From positions 34,184,836 through 34,248,835 of the forward strand of contig CM048849.1 of the NCBI GenBank assembly GCA_026545225.1: a DNA stretch of 64,000 bases, read 5' to 3'. The translations under genes and the position numbers were made by a program. Positions 10,292 to 23,135 of this stretch are shown one piece after another (within the stretch, counting starts at the first letter, position 1; every line of letters starts with the position of its first letter). The notes under the pieces were generated by a model. That model made no database searches. It saw only the letters and a list, made by a program, of their open reading frames with translations, and was not told the origin of the DNA. Source of the DNA: Cornus controversa (taxonomy: Eukaryota > Streptophyta > Magnoliopsida > Cornales > Cornaceae).

Positions 10292-12513
10292 ATATCTTGA
10301 CGCCGGACGGGACATGGTTTCCAGCTTGCAATATGGAGCCCGATGCACTTGCGGATACTGTCATATTTCAGATGTAGAGTGTCACAAACAGGAAGATCAC
10401 ATGGAGAGCTTTTTTCTAGCAGAGACGGTAAGGACCAATCTTAAATATTAGCTGCAATAATAGCATTTGATCCATCAATTTGGCTCTCTGTTGTGTTTAA
10501 AGGAAAGCCTTTACCTAAAATTCTAATAGTAGTAATGATCACAATAACCATGAAGGGCTGTAACCTAGTGTATTTCCTCTACCTCCAAAAGTGGAAGGTG
10601 AGGGTTCAAGTCTCCATAGGTTACTAATGTGTGTGCGAGTTTCTTGCCCAGAAAAAAATAGAAAATAAAATAATTACAGTAGAAAGGATTATAGTTGTAA
10701 AAAAGAAACATAAATATGCATTCTTTTTATATGGGCGGTACACTGGCCGTGTGATCTGGGGTTGAGTTCAGCTATTAGTCAAAATGTTTAAGTCATGAGA
10801 GCACCTTGGCTTAATTATTTCTGATAGATGATATGGACTATCCAATTGTTCTATTATTCTCGATGATTACTAAAAAATGAAATTCGGGGTATATAGCCGC
10901 TGAAGAGTAGGGGAAGGTTGTTCCAATGATTAAATTGAATTCATTTTTTGAACCTGATTCTAGTTTCAAAGAAGCTTAAATGAATGAAAGACATTTTTAC
11001 TTTGTTTGGTATGAAGAATGGCTATGAATTGGGTTTGCCTGAACCAAGCCATTGAAATGTGGCAAACATCTTCTGCTTTAATGTGGTATCCCAAAGTTTC
11101 CCTGCAACTCAGGTCTATTAATGTTTTAGCCTAACCAAAGTGAGCCTGAAACTAATGTAGAATCCCGATTAGGAAAAATTTTAGAGGTCAACATGATCAT
11201 GTTGATTTGACTTCTCAACTTCCTAGAGAATTTTCTTTCTTGGACCCAGCGAGTGGAGGTAGACAACTTCCTCACATATACCATATGGATTTAGCAATGT
11301 ATGGTTCCCTTGCTACTTTAGAACTCAAGGAGACAGAAGTATCAGCTGATTATACAGAAAATATTTTAAGTAAAGTTGTTCCTTTGTACTAAATGATATT
11401 AATTTAGGTTCATGTGTTCCTAGCATATACTGTGGCTAAATGTGTTGTTTGCCTTGTAATGTCGTCCTTTTCTTTGTTACTTCCTATATATATTGCACTA
11501 CAGTAATAACATATCTACATATTTAGGTTAAATATTTGTGGCTTCTTTTTGATTTGGCTGCGGGTCCAGATAATCTCGTAGAAAATGGGCCATACAAGTA
11601 AGTACTGTGAATCCTCATCTATTTGATTTTCAAGTTCCATGTATCTAGCAGTTGAAAAAACTTGGTTTTGATAACACAAGAATTTTTCTCATTTCTACCA
11701 ATTTCCTTGAAAAAAAAATCTCCATTTACAGGTACATCTTCAGCACTGAAGGGCATCTATTGCCAGCGACTCCACAAATCTCTCTGGTACGCGAACATTG
11801 TTCATATTTTGGGGCATACTGCAGAAGCATCAATGTGAAACAGGAACACCATTCTTCAGACATCACAACAGATTCTCAGGAAACTAATGGCAGTAGAGCT
11901 TATAGAGGTTTGGGTTTCACCAGTATTTCATCAGGCTCCACTTTTCAGAAGTCCACTTCTGTATCTGGATTGATTAAGGTCAGTCAGTGTAGGGTATGTT
12001 AGGTTTGAACCTCTGATATATGCTCTTATATCATAATTGTGCTTTGTGTGCACCAATATATTTTAGTATTTTCTATGTTCCTTATAACCGTAATCCTTAT
12101 CATATCTAATGGCGAGAGGTTTTAGTTTCTATATATATATAAAGAAATCCAAAACATCAAGGAACTATTCCTTCATCTTCTTGGGATATATATATAAAAA
12201 AGTTATTTTATTAGACTTTTCCTTCATTTTATGTTTTCATTGTAAGACTTTTATATTTTATGCAACACAGGGACTTTGCCCGGGACTAAGTCATGGGCAG
12301 AAGTTTGGCATATCATATGTTGCTTCAGTCGATACAGTTAATGAGGACGAGCTTTCAAAGCAAAAGGAGACTATCAATGTTCAAGGACATTCAGTGGTGG
12401 TGGTTTCTAACCCAGATGCCAAGTATTCGCCTATAAATGTCCGGAATGATCATGGCAGTGATCAAGAACCCAGGGAGGATCCGGGAGTGGCACAGTTCAA
12501 AAATGATGGTTGA
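10292..12513 (+). CDS. MNS4-like: EDEM/MNS4-like ER alpha-mannosidase (GH47), C-terminal exons only
   Basis: Four exons join in frame with GT-AG borders: 10292-10427, 11527-11597, 11732-11978 and 12271-12513 (stop TGA). They encode YLDAGRDMVSSLQYGARC, CGYCHISDVECHKQEDHMES, VKYLWLLFDLAAGPDNLVEN, YIFSTEGHLLPATPQISL and GLCPGLSHGQKFGISYV. This is the end of the GH47 domain and the tail of plant EDEM homologues (MNS4/MNS5), which trim mannose from misfolded glycoproteins in the ER and mark them for degradation. The family residue Glu in STEGH is present. The N-terminal two thirds of GH47 are missing: no exon was found upstream in the window, which is filled with LINEs. The retained exons have no stops. 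The C-terminus may be frame-shifted near 12505, since the next frame reads STVDQTSRRK. It may be a live gene with far-upstream exons or a truncated relic. Confidence 0.82.
10428..11526 (+). other. Large intron of the EDEM-like gene
   Basis: This 1,099-bp intron runs between the donor GTAAGG after the HMESFFLAET codons and an acceptor before VKYLWLLF. It is phase 0. A short open frame at 11207-11392 lies inside it but does not match the family and would break the exon joining, so it is treated as chance. Confidence 0.75.
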
Positions 12514-13715
12514 CTCGACTGTTGATCAGACTTCTCGAAGGAAGTTAAATGGTTGCAATGCAACTTAGGATCATCATGGCCTGAGCAGCATACAGCCTAC
12601 ACCTTCTTGAGCCGAAAGACAGTAATGGTGAATGGTGATTTCAGGGTCTATTGTGTTGGGGAGGTTTAGGCTTTCAACCAGAAGCCCGAAACAAATTCGG
12701 GTACTCTAGTTGGGGCACTTTGAATTTGTGGTTTGTGTTCAGAGGTTCAAGCAATTTGGCACCTGTGCATACAAAGCTCGAGGGTGGAAATATATACAAG
12801 AATAACAAGGTTCCTACAATATTTTGGTCGTTTGTCATCCTGCATTGAAGGTTGATATGACTACTAATATTTAGTTAACTTTCATGTAATTTATCAAGAA
12901 TTATTTACATGTTATGGGTATTTAAAGGCAAGTTAGGGGAGGTATCATTAGCTGAAAAACAAACTTGTAATTATAAAATGCTTGGACCACAGTCCAAAAG
13001 TGAGTATATGTTGTGATTATTTAACAGTCGGATAATGGTTTAAGTGGGCTGAATGTTGAACTCTTGACGTTCTGAAGTTGAGGTTTGATTCAGAAAAGGG
13101 ATTCATATAATTATACAATAATGTTTCAGTTAAATGTTCATATAGATTTCTTGTATTTGGTTAGAAATTATTACTTATTTTATTATATATATATAGAGTT
13201 ATAGATATATTTGTGTGTATATCTTTCTGTCTTGAATTCCAAGTTTAAAAAAAAAAAAAAACAAATGTTAAGTTGTGTTCTGAGAAGTGGTTGGAGTTGT
13301 AATGTGCATATCTTGTTAGGTCAATAGGACTTGAGTTGGTATATTTTGTGATCAAAACAAAACTCTGCAATTTTTAATTTACCAAAAAAAAAAAAAAACT
13401 ATATATTTTTATATTATGGAAGAACCAAACTCTGATAATCATGTTATAAATCTCTTTCTACACACAATTGTTTTGAAGCAAATATTTCTTTCTATGAAAT
13501 TTTGGTTTCCTTCCTGGAATTATACAAACAAGACACTAATATAATAGAACGTCCTAAAACCTCAATGGTCTGCTGCCACGTCTTGATTAAATATTACACT
13601 TGGATCTGCTCTGACTTGTTCGTTGCTAAGAGTGGGATTATGAAAGCGGTAAATTTTATGTCATACAGAACAAGAGAATGCAGTCCAGTACAATCAATCA
13701 TTTCTGCCTTTGTCA
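12514..13715. other. 3' UTR of the EDEM-like gene and intergenic spacer
   Basis: This is the convergent intergenic region between the plus-strand mannosidase fragment and the minus-strand Aux/IAA gene. The first 350 bp look like a 3' UTR of moderate GC content. The remainder is AT-rich with poly-A runs near 13247 and 13384. No coding feature is supported; the small frame at 12651-12848 lacks family similarity. Confidence 0.5.
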
Positions 13716-15194
13716 TCAAATGCCACAACTTGATCCCCTAGTTTCTGATCCTTTCATGATTCTCAGTCTCTTGCAGGATGACGTGAACATACTGAAAGAA
13801 ATTAAAATATTTATTTCAATGAGTATATATACTCACACACACATAGGTGTGGACCAAATATGTTTATATATATATATATATATAGAGTGATGAAAGAAAA
13901 ACTTACTCCCATGGAACATCTCCAACCAGCATCCAGTCACCATCTTTGTCCTCATAAGCTGGGGCATATTCTGATCCCATATACCCTTCCATGTCAGAGT
14001 ACTCACCTGCATGATCAAAAGTAGTACCAACTATATATCAGCATCATTATAGAAAAATCAAGCTATATATGTTCAATGGTATGAAATTGGTGTCTTGAAA
14101 TTAAAAATAATAATAATTTAAAGTTTGAACAATTTTTTCTCTCATTCCGATTCAAAGACACTAATTTCATGCAACAAAACATAGCTTCAATATTAATTTT
14201 TAGAATAATATTTATGTATATGAATTAATAAGTACCTATGGAAAGTTTGAACATGTTCTCTAAACACTTTAGTAGGTCTTGGTAGCCCTTGTAAACCTTG
14301 AGATCAATCTTTCTAAGGTAAGGAGCTCCATCTACACTTACTTTCACGTATATTCCATTCTCTGCAGCCGCCAACTCACTCGTCTTCACTCGTGCATGGA
14401 AGCTATTCTTTCGATAAGATCGGATTGGTGGCCACCCCACTACTTGTGCTCTACAAGTTACACAAATATACCAAACAATCTATCAGGTTTGTCAACAATT
14501 CATTCAAATTTTAATTTTATATATATATATATATATACACACACATATACATATCTAAAGAATACAAAAAAAATATTATTATATGGTATGGTTCAGTTCA
14601 AGTAAAATTTTCTAATTAAGAAAAGTCAAGTTTTGTCCGGAATTTTGTAGACTTGAGTCACGTTGTGACCAGTTTTGAACAGAAATCCTTTTTTTTTTTC
14701 TTTTTCATGCAGGTCGTCGACACATCTTCAGAATGCTCTTATAACCCAATATATAAATGCGTTTAGGATTTGAATATGTTAGATGATAGCTAACTCGTTA
14801 GGGATCGAGAAAAGATTTGAGGGTTAAAACTTGTAATTTTTGAAAATTTTCAAGGGTTGACATAATTTTATGTGAAATTATATTAATCTTCGTATTCTTT
14901 GTATGGTGTGTTTAGTCTATGTCACTTGATTGTATTGTTGATCTGCCGTATTTATCGCATCAACTTTTGATTGGACTTAACCATTATAATAAACAAGACT
15001 AAGGCATTGACTTACTTGGTCACCAGTGCAGTTTCACGGTGCTTGTTATCGGAAGTGCACTGTGATCCAGAGTCGTCAACTGGCCATGGTCGCTTGTTGT
15101 TCCGATAGCCGGACTCGTCTGTCCCCGGCAATCCTAGCTTAAGCTCCGTTGCCTTGAGGTTGAGATCATCCTCATATGCCACACTGCTTATCAT
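13716..15194 (-). CDS. Aux/IAA: Aux/IAA transcriptional repressor, four exons, about 189 aa
   Basis: A complete minus-strand gene with exons 15194-15016, 14450-14236, 14006-13907 and 13791-13716; all borders are GT-AG and the spliced length is 570 nt. Domain I has the EAR-type repressor motif TELKLGLPG (about residue 17). Domain II carries the TIR1/AFB degron [13 protein letters not shown]. Domains III/IV form the PB1 dimerisation module, with [16 protein letters not shown] (including the Lys), then [14 protein letters not shown] and the [11 protein letters not shown] nuclear-signal end. A KR pair (NNKRPWP) precedes the degron. The protein represses ARF transcription factors in the nucleus and is degraded when auxin is present. 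The degron has Ile instead of the commoner Val after GWPP. The size fits the short IAA1-IAA4-type proteins. All motifs are intact, so it is probably functional. Confidence 0.95.
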
Positions 15195-15800
15195 TTCTCA
15201 AGCGTTATATATTCTTGATCGATATATAGATGAGTGTATATATAATATATAGATATTATATGTCAGCTTCTTCAAGAATAGTTTGGAGAGATTCCGGCCA
15301 GATATATTTTCCGGTGATGTTGTTAGTTCACAAGTATTGTGAAGAAGTTACAAATGAGTGCATGTTATATATGGAGGAGTTGGTAATACAAAGTAAAGCA
15401 TATGTAGATATTTAGATATATGATATTGTGATATTTGTATAAAGTGGGGGAGATTTTGGTTGATATGAATTAATGCATGGATTTCAGACAAATGCAAGGT
15501 AAGCTGTCGGTAGCAATAGCAGCACCTTTGAGGCAAGTGCCCCTAAAGTTAAGGGACAAGAGTGGGACAAGCTCAGCTGTACATATGGGACTCAGTGGCC
15601 TGTGAGAGAAAAATCAGGAGGGTTGGGGTGGTGGTTCATGTGATTGGTGGGGGACTGGGGTTCCATATGGGTGTTAGGTATGGCCAGAGCATGGGCATGT
15701 GGGGGACTAGCTAGGATTTCTGGCTGAATTTGGATCTTTGGTTAACTGATAGGTAGGGTACATGACATCTGTGCCATGTGTACATGCTCAGCCCATAACC
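15195..15800 (-). promoter_or_regulatory. Upstream region of the Aux/IAA gene
   Basis: The 600 bp upstream of the start codon contain AT-rich, TATA-like stretches at about 15230-15260 (some 50 nt from the ATG) and near 15437. A TGTCGG hexamer, the high-affinity core for ARF transcription factors, lies at 15505-15510 on the plus strand. Aux/IAA genes are often auxin-induced, so this is plausible feedback control, but one hexamer is weak evidence and no paired site was seen. Confidence 0.35.
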
Positions 15801-16008
15801 CATACATTCTCTTTACATTGTTTCATTTATTATTTCTCTAAATGTATCAACTGATTAGTATATTGCTTTCAGTTTCAGACTTGCTCTAATATGCATGAGA
15901 TACACCTTGTTACTATATAGATACAATTTTTATTTCTTTATTTATTTATTTTTTTTTTAAAATAGGATTATAGATAGATATGCATATGTTTTAAATGTAA
16001 ATTACATA
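15801..16008. other. AT-rich spacer
   Basis: This short AT-rich stretch lies between the Aux/IAA upstream region and the start of Gypsy LTR sequence. Nothing recognisable was seen in it. Confidence 0.4.
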
Positions 16009-17622
16009 TGTGGAGGCCCATTATGAGGTCTGGAGAGTTTTCTGAGCCATTTGGCTCAATTGAAAATTTTTGGGTCGGCGAGGCCAGGAACCGAGGTCAG
16101 GTGGGTTCAGAAAATCGTATATTTTTATAAAAATTTATTTTTAATTTTAAACCAAATAGAATTTTATAAGGGATGTAGAATTGATTTGGAGACCATAGCC
16201 GCTTTCGAATTCAAAAACGGAGGTCGGGAGAGTATGTTAAGTGAACTAGAGGCGTTTTGATCATTTTATGCCCTAGGGCTTATAAATATCAAGACCACAG
16301 ATATTTCAGCCATTTATCTCTCTCTAAACAACCATGAATTTCTCTTCTCTCTTCCCTTTTTATTTCTCTAGCTTCTCTCTAGAGTTTGAAGGCCTTAGGG
16401 CTTGATTCGGAATGTGTCGGTGAAGGAAAGTTTGTTCTACGTAGTGAGGGCGTCATTTTGAATCCAACAAAGCGAGATTTTGAGAGTTTTTGGTTTGGTG
16501 GATTTGGAGTTTTGCTAAAGATTTGATTTCTTGAGATAAGGGGTGTGTGTTGTGTCTTTCAATACAAGCTCTATTTCATCTTAATGCATAAAATGTAATG
16601 TTTTCATGTAATATATGTATATTTGAGGTTTTAATATGAAGTTTATGGTTTAAATGATGATCTTTATATTTTTCTAGGAATAGAAATAATTGAATTGTGA
16701 TTTAGAATGTGTTTATTATAATTAGATGTCATATGTGATGTATATTATATTTATGAGATTTTGTGATATGTGTTGAAAACCAAATTTCAATGTTAATTGT
16801 GTTGAAATGAGTTGATTTTGGTATGTGTCGATATGGTTCATGGCATGACATATTAGAGACGAACCTAAGACATGAAATGAGTGTTATTGCATCGAAGACT
16901 TGTATATGTTTGTGCTAAAACTTGATATGTTTGGTGTGTGTGGGGTGATATCTCGGAAATGACTCATGTACAAAGTAGAGAGGGAACAGATCCTCTGGGG
17001 TTGAAAGACGTCAAACTTGCGCAAGAAGGTTGGTTACAGCATGGGTTAGTAGCCCATAATAACCAAGGACTTGAGGTATAAGGCTTCAGCATGTATCTGG
17101 TTTGGGTGTGTGAGTGTGATCACAATTCCGAGAGTAATATGATTTTGTGTTGGGCTTAATGTTCAAAATAATTTTCATAATATGTTATAAGTATGATGAA
17201 CTTGTGCATTGATGCATAGAATAAATTGAGCATTTATGAATTGTCATGCATTGTGACTTGTATGCCATGTGAATGATAGAGATTATGGCGTTTGACTAGA
17301 ATGCTAGAAAGCATGACACGTAGCTAGGCTATGTATTTTGATTTATTTATGCATTAATTGTTGGCGTGAGCTGTCATATAAGGATCAAATCAGATTATTT
17401 ATAGAAATTATTTTATTATAAAATCTCTTAAAGGGTCAACCATAATTATAGCCTTAGATCATGTATATCTTAGAATAGCTTCCCATGTATCTACATATAC
17501 TTGTGTACTCTGCTATTGCAAAATAATTTTTGAAACAAAAACCTTTTACATAGTATTAGAGCAGGATCCTAGGATCTTTGCTCCGTCTACCCACTGATCA
17601 GAATCTTTAGCCCTCGGTAACC

Positions 17623-18655
17623 ATGGTAGAGTCCACTCTCGACGACTGGATAACTAAAATAACAGAGGCCTTGACCAAAGTCCAGACCTCCTCTCAAACC
17701 CCATTCGATTCCTCGAATGCACCTAATGGCATTAAGTTGGATGGTTCCAACTATACCTTATGGTTCCAAGTTGTTGAGATACATATCTCAGGGAAAGACA
17801 AACTGGGATATATTACTGGTGACTCTCCACAACTTCTCAAAATCGATCCATTTTTTTAGAAATGGAGAACTAAAAATGCCATTGTCAGAGGATGGCTGAT
17901 CAACTCAATGGACCCCTCCTTGATTGGTAACTTTATTCAATTCCCAACTGCTAAACAGGTATGGGACTCAATTACTACAACTTTTTTTGATAGGACTGAT
18001 ATATGCCAAGTATATGACCTTCGGCGTCGTGTAACTCGCATGAGACAGGCGGGTGGATCCATTGAAAAATATTACACTGATCTTCAAGGTTTATGGCACA
18101 AAATTGATTTTCGTCATCCTAACCCAATGAAATATGCAGGGGATATTCAGAAATATAACTCCATTCTACAAGCAGATAGAGTCTATGTCTTCCTCGATGG
18201 CTTAGATGATCGGTTGGACAAGGTTCGAAGTGATGATTTTCAGTTACAACCCTTCCCTACAGTTGAGCAGGCGTATGCTCATGTCTGACGTGAAGACATT
18301 AGGTAAACAGTAATGACATCCGGTAGTGACATTGCTCCAGGTGCGGTTATGGCATCTAAAGGATTCAAACCCGAAAAACCAAAATCAAAACCTCAATCTG
18401 ATGGAGGGAAATGCACCCATTATGGCAACATGAAACATACCCGTGAAACTTGCTTTAAGTTACATGGGTATCTTGAGTGGTGGAATGATTTTCAGGCATG
18501 GAAAAACCGTGAGGGGACTGGCACAAATGAAGGCATGGAGAGAGCAGCTGTTGAAGTGCCGAACCACAACTATCTCTTACTGCTCAACCAGAATCGACAA
18601 ATCCTTTCACACCCCTCAGTGACCAAGGCAACGGTGGACAAGTGTTAGTTACATG
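17623..18655 (+). pseudogene. Copia gag with altered zinc knuckle
   Basis: The gag frame starts at ATG 17623. A TAG near 17857 and a TGA near 18286 break it. The middle part (LWHKIDF, YVFLDGLDDRLDKVRSDDFQ) is typical of plant Copia gag (UBN2-type). The zinc knuckle near 18410 reads CTHYGNMKHTRETCF; the family pattern C-x2-C-x4-H-x4-C has its second Cys replaced by Tyr, a single G-to-A change. This would abolish nucleic-acid binding by the knuckle. The protein normally forms the particle that packages the element RNA. Confidence 0.8.
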
Positions 18656-20233
18656 TCATGATCACGATGATAACATGTGGATTATAGACTCCGGGGCTAC
18701 TAATCACATGACTTTCGATTCTCATGATTTCTCACACATCACTCAGCCTGGGAGAACTCGTATTGCAAATGCTAATAGAGTCCAATATTCGGTCACGGGA
18801 GTGGGAACAGTGGCCTTATCCTCCTCACTTTTCCTAAACCATACTTTACTTGTTCCATCTTTATCAAATAAATTGCTTTCTACCAATCAAGTTACAATTG
18901 ACCTCAAGTGTGTTGTATTAATGTATACTAATTTTTGTTTTCTTCAGAATATTCTCACCAAGGAGATCATTGGGCGTAGTACTAAAAAAGAGAGACTCTA
19001 CTACATGGATGACTTCAATTCAGGGAAAGGCAATCAGGTCTGACACACAACCAGTGATAAAGAATGGCAAATTTGGCTTCTTCATAATCGCTTGGAACAT
19101 CCCTCTTTTGGATATTTGCAACATCTCTTTCCAGCTTTGTTTTCTACATTACAACACTTATCATTTAAATGTGAAACATGTATTGTAGCCAAAAGTCATA
19201 GAGTTCTTTACCCCATGAGCCACACAAAAAGAGACATGCCTTTTTTTTTAATCCATTTGGATGTGTAGGGACCTTCCCTTATTATTACTCCATCTGAAAA
19301 TAAATGGTTTGTCATTTTTGTTGATGATTGCACTCGAATGACATGGTTGTATTTACTTAAACGGAAAGATGAAGTGTTTGGCGTGTTTCAATCGTTTTAT
19401 GTAATGATTCAAACACAATTTTTAGCTAAGATTAAGGCCCTCCGTATTGACAATGGAGGTGAATATGTCAATACAAGATTTCAAGCTTACTTCCAACACC
19501 ATGGCATCATTCATGAAACCTCATGTTCCCAGACTCCTCAACAAAATGACATTGCTGAGAAAAAAAATCAACATATCTTAGAGATGACACGAGCATTGTT
19601 GATTGGAGCATATGTGCCTTCTCAGCATTCGGATGATGCCGTTGCCACATCCGTATATTTACTCAATAGAATGTCTTCTCAAACTCCCTTATAGACTTTC
19701 TTAAGTTATACATCTTTACCCACTGTGTTAATGCTTCCTCCCCGGATCCTTGGATGTGTTGCCTTCGTTCATCTCCATAAAAACCAACGAACCAAGTTGG
19801 ATCCATGTGCAATCCGATGCCTCTTATTGGATATGTTCTGTATCAAAAAGGGTATTAATGCTTCGACCCCATCACTAAACGAACATACATTACCATGAAT
19901 GTCACTTTTCTCGAAGCAGAGACTTTCTATCCTATAGCCAAATCATCTCTTCAGGGGGAGCTTCAAGATGAAGAGGTGAATTGGCTAGCAACAACATGGC
20001 TAGAATCGGAAGGTGACTCAGAACAACATAATAATGAAAATACTAAGATAAGGTCAACTAAGCAATGCTCTCTAGTAGTAGAACCAACACTTGAAGAACC
20101 ATGCAATATGGAATGTAATGAAACACCTGCATCTGTCAGTGATATGGCTTCAAGTGATACAACAACAAGTGATGGTTCCCCCTTTTTAATACCCGAAGGC
20201 CCCTCTCCTGATAATATCACTGAGGTAAGTTCC
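18642..20233 (+). pseudogene. Copia protease and integrase
   Basis: The aspartic protease motif is DSGATNHMT in the frame starting 18642. The integrase zinc-binding HHCC region follows in another frame (LLHNRLEHPSFGYL and FKCETCIVAKSH, about 19072-19200), then the catalytic core with IDNGGEYVN near 19447 and the stop-interrupted C-terminal half to about 20230. At 20234 the coding sequence is cut by minus-strand Gypsy LTR sequence. It resumes with RT at about 27560. Confidence 0.82.
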
Positions 20234-20340
20234 TGTAACGCCCCGGTCCCCCGACTCCCAGAAGGCCGGAGGTTAACCCATCCATTAGTCCCAATGAACC
20301 CTTTTTACCCTCTATAAGGTACCATGCTCTGATACCATTC
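20234..20340 (-). repeat. LTR-terminus plus primer-site module
   Basis: Read on the minus strand, the 5-kb LTR ends GGGGCGTTACA at 20341, followed by a primer site (TGGTATCAGAGC). After about 80 nt a second CGGGGCGTTACA end appears at 20234. The 80-nt stretch resembles the last 80-100 nt of the LTR itself (shared AATGAACC-type block). So the LTR end plus primer site appears twice, 107 bp apart. Confidence 0.6.
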
Positions 20341-22834
20341 TGTAACGCCCCGAAAACTTGATCGCCGGGACTCCCCCGGACTGACCCGAATCCTGAGTGT
20401 GAACTTGTTCATTTACCCCTAATGAACCATTAATAACCATAGAAGCTTAATCGGGTTCATGCACCTATGTATATATATATATATGTATACATATATATAT
20501 ACACAACTCAACATCAACTAATCCCAGTGGGCTTCCACCATACACGCTTCAAATGATTTCCTCACACAAACACAGGTATGTAACTCCTTGTACGTCCATC
20601 ATCATAGTCTAAAAATGAAACCATTGGAAAGGGAGTTTCAAAATACTCAATTTCAAAAAAAGAATCACTTGATTTGGGTTTGAAACGAAGAAGTTATGAC
20701 TCGTTGAAGTTAAGAGGAAAATTTACTGTAAGTGGGACGGGTCCCCAAAAAGTAGGACCGGTGGGACTTTCTATAGGTCCAAAATACTGAGAGAAGTTGG
20801 ACTGGTGCCCAAAAAGTAGGACCGGTGGGACTTCCCTGATACTTGATTTTTTTTGTGAAGGACTTTGCAACCTAAAATCCCACTTCACCAAGCCTCAATC
20901 CACACACACATAAACTTTAAGGCACAAAATCCAAGCCAAATCTATTATTCCAAGTTCTCCAAAACCTAACTAAGATCATCCATAGCATAAACAATTTAAA
21001 ATCAACTATGCAATCTTATAATCATCCACAAATACAATCTCATCATCCAAATCATGCTTCAAGCATAATTACTCAAAAACACAATTAAAGTCCATCCTTT
21101 CAAACCACATATCCATTCCACTTCCTTCCCAACTCATTTACATGAGAAAAGTCCATACATAAAGTTATAATATAAGAAGAAATCATAACTTTACAATCCA
21201 TAATTAAGTTTGGTCCAAGAATAAACCATAATACATCAAGATTCCAAGTGCATAGTCATTACAAAGATTTCATGCATAAGGTTCAAAGATGCTAAAAAAA
21301 ATCCAACACTGACTACAATTTCATAATCAACGTGCCACAAGCCGGCACGGATAACTACCATCACATGGTTTAAACATAATCCTTCAAAATTTATCCAAAT
21401 GAACATCATGCTATAATTAAGTTCCAAAACCTCCACAAGTGATTATGAAGTCCCTTTCATTCGTCCTTGGCGCATAACCTGAAAAATGTTGGGGGGAGCG
21501 GGGTGAGCACCACTGCGGCTCAGTAGAAATACCCCAACCCTCCTAAGTGCCGACTCGACACTGACCTACATGGAATGCATGCGAATACACTACATGTCAT
21601 GTCAATGATCATGCAACCAAATTAACGGATGCAATTAAAAGGATTGCATATTTCACGAATCATGTTTAACATGTTCAACATAAAAGCATTAAGAAAGTAA
21701 ATGCTCTCTCTCTCAGTCCTCATCCGATACCCCACATGATTGGTCCGCTTCGAAGATCATGTGACCTAGGACGACTCCGATAACCATCCTATGACCTGGA
21801 CCACTCCGAAAGGTCATTCTACCATGGCAATATATATATGATTACCATTTTGTGAGGGGACAACTCCGAGGCTCATATTTCTTGGACATACTCCGATTCC
21901 AGGCATAAAGCCTGAGCATGGCAGGTCCACTTCGAGGGCCATACTTCTTTTGCGTCATTTTCCCGCAACCTCCCACACATGCTGAAATACCCCCCATAAA
22001 ATTTCGCGCATGAGGTGGCCAGTCTCATACACAAAACCTGAGGAATATTAACCACTGATAGCAACAAGCATAGATGCAAAAGAAAGAAATAGAATAATTA
22101 CTAAAAGCTGAACAGAAATTCCATTGAACTGAAATAATTGATAAATAAATACATATATTCTGGTAATACAATTTGGAAGTCCCGTAACCCAAGGACCCCT
22201 TAACCAGAAAGAACAAAAGTTTTTAAATTCTAAAATTAATACCAACAATCAAAGTCTCAAAAGTTCATAGTATGACTCTTGAAGAAGACAAGTTCCTACC
22301 CTGTAACTGATGAGATGAGACGTCTGCTACAACCAAACCCTAAAACTCTATCCTCGCGGTGGAACCTGTCTGAAACCTGAAATATCAACACAGTGGGTTA
22401 AACCCACGAGCAAGTTTTATCTACTACATCCCAATCAGAGAACCAATATACATACCCTCAGTATAAGGGACACAAAATAAGTCTATAGATTTAACCTACA
22501 AGTTATTCTTTTACCCAATTTCGTGTTTCCAAAATAACAGTCAATATTTATAATATTCCACCCAAACCCTTATTATGCAAACGTGAACACATTCCTTACA
22601 TTCAGCAGAAATAAACATAATATAAAATAATATCAAGTTTAAGCAATCCTAACATGCCATCATTTAATCTTTTAATACCTTAATAGGCATAGATATATAC
22701 ATACTAGTCATTTCCTATTTAGCTCATGTTTTCAGAAGTAAAATCATCTTATACATTGTTCCAACACACCCTTATCATCCAACAATGAACACATTCTTTA
22801 AGTTCAAAATAAAGAAAACATGTGCATACACATA

Positions 22835-23135
22835 TAGATACCTTATTAGATATGGGCGATCCTGACACGCCAGATAAAATGTATAGATACCTTATTAGGT
22901 ATGGGCGATCCTAACACGCCAAATAAAATGTATAGATACCTTATTAGGTATGAGCGATCCTGACACGCCGGGCAATCCTGACATGCCAAATAAAATGCAT
23001 AGATACCTTATTAGGTATGGGCGATCCTGACACGCCGGCAATCCTTACATGCCAAATAAAATACATAGATACCTTATTAGGTATAGGCGATCCTGACACG
23101 CCGGGTAATCCTTACATGCCAAAATAAAATGCATA
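22835..23135. repeat. Five tandem repeats with internal hairpin (48/67-bp units)
   Basis: Five copies of a unit starting ATAGATACCTTATTAGGTAT and containing GGCGATCCTGACACGCC. The first two units are about 47-48 bp. Later units carry an extra 19-20 bp (GGCAATCCTNACATGCC), giving about 67 bp. TACCT-TATT-AGGTA inside each unit is a small inverted repeat. It lies within the 5-kb LTR. There are no spacers of unique sequence, so it is not a CRISPR array. Confidence 0.85.

Noticed and set aside
11207-11392. 61-codon open frame in the mannosidase region
   Set aside because: It lies in the phase-0 intron between two well-supported exons and has no family similarity.
12651-12848. 65-codon open frame after the mannosidase stop
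   Set aside because: No motif seen; the position and composition fit a 3' UTR.
14279-14605. Plus-strand open frame of 108 codons
   Set aside because: It is the antisense shadow of Aux/IAA exon 2 followed by a TA repeat.
22835-23135. Possible CRISPR-like array
   Set aside because: The units are contiguous tandem repeats without unique spacers, lie inside a plant LTR, and have no cas genes nearby.
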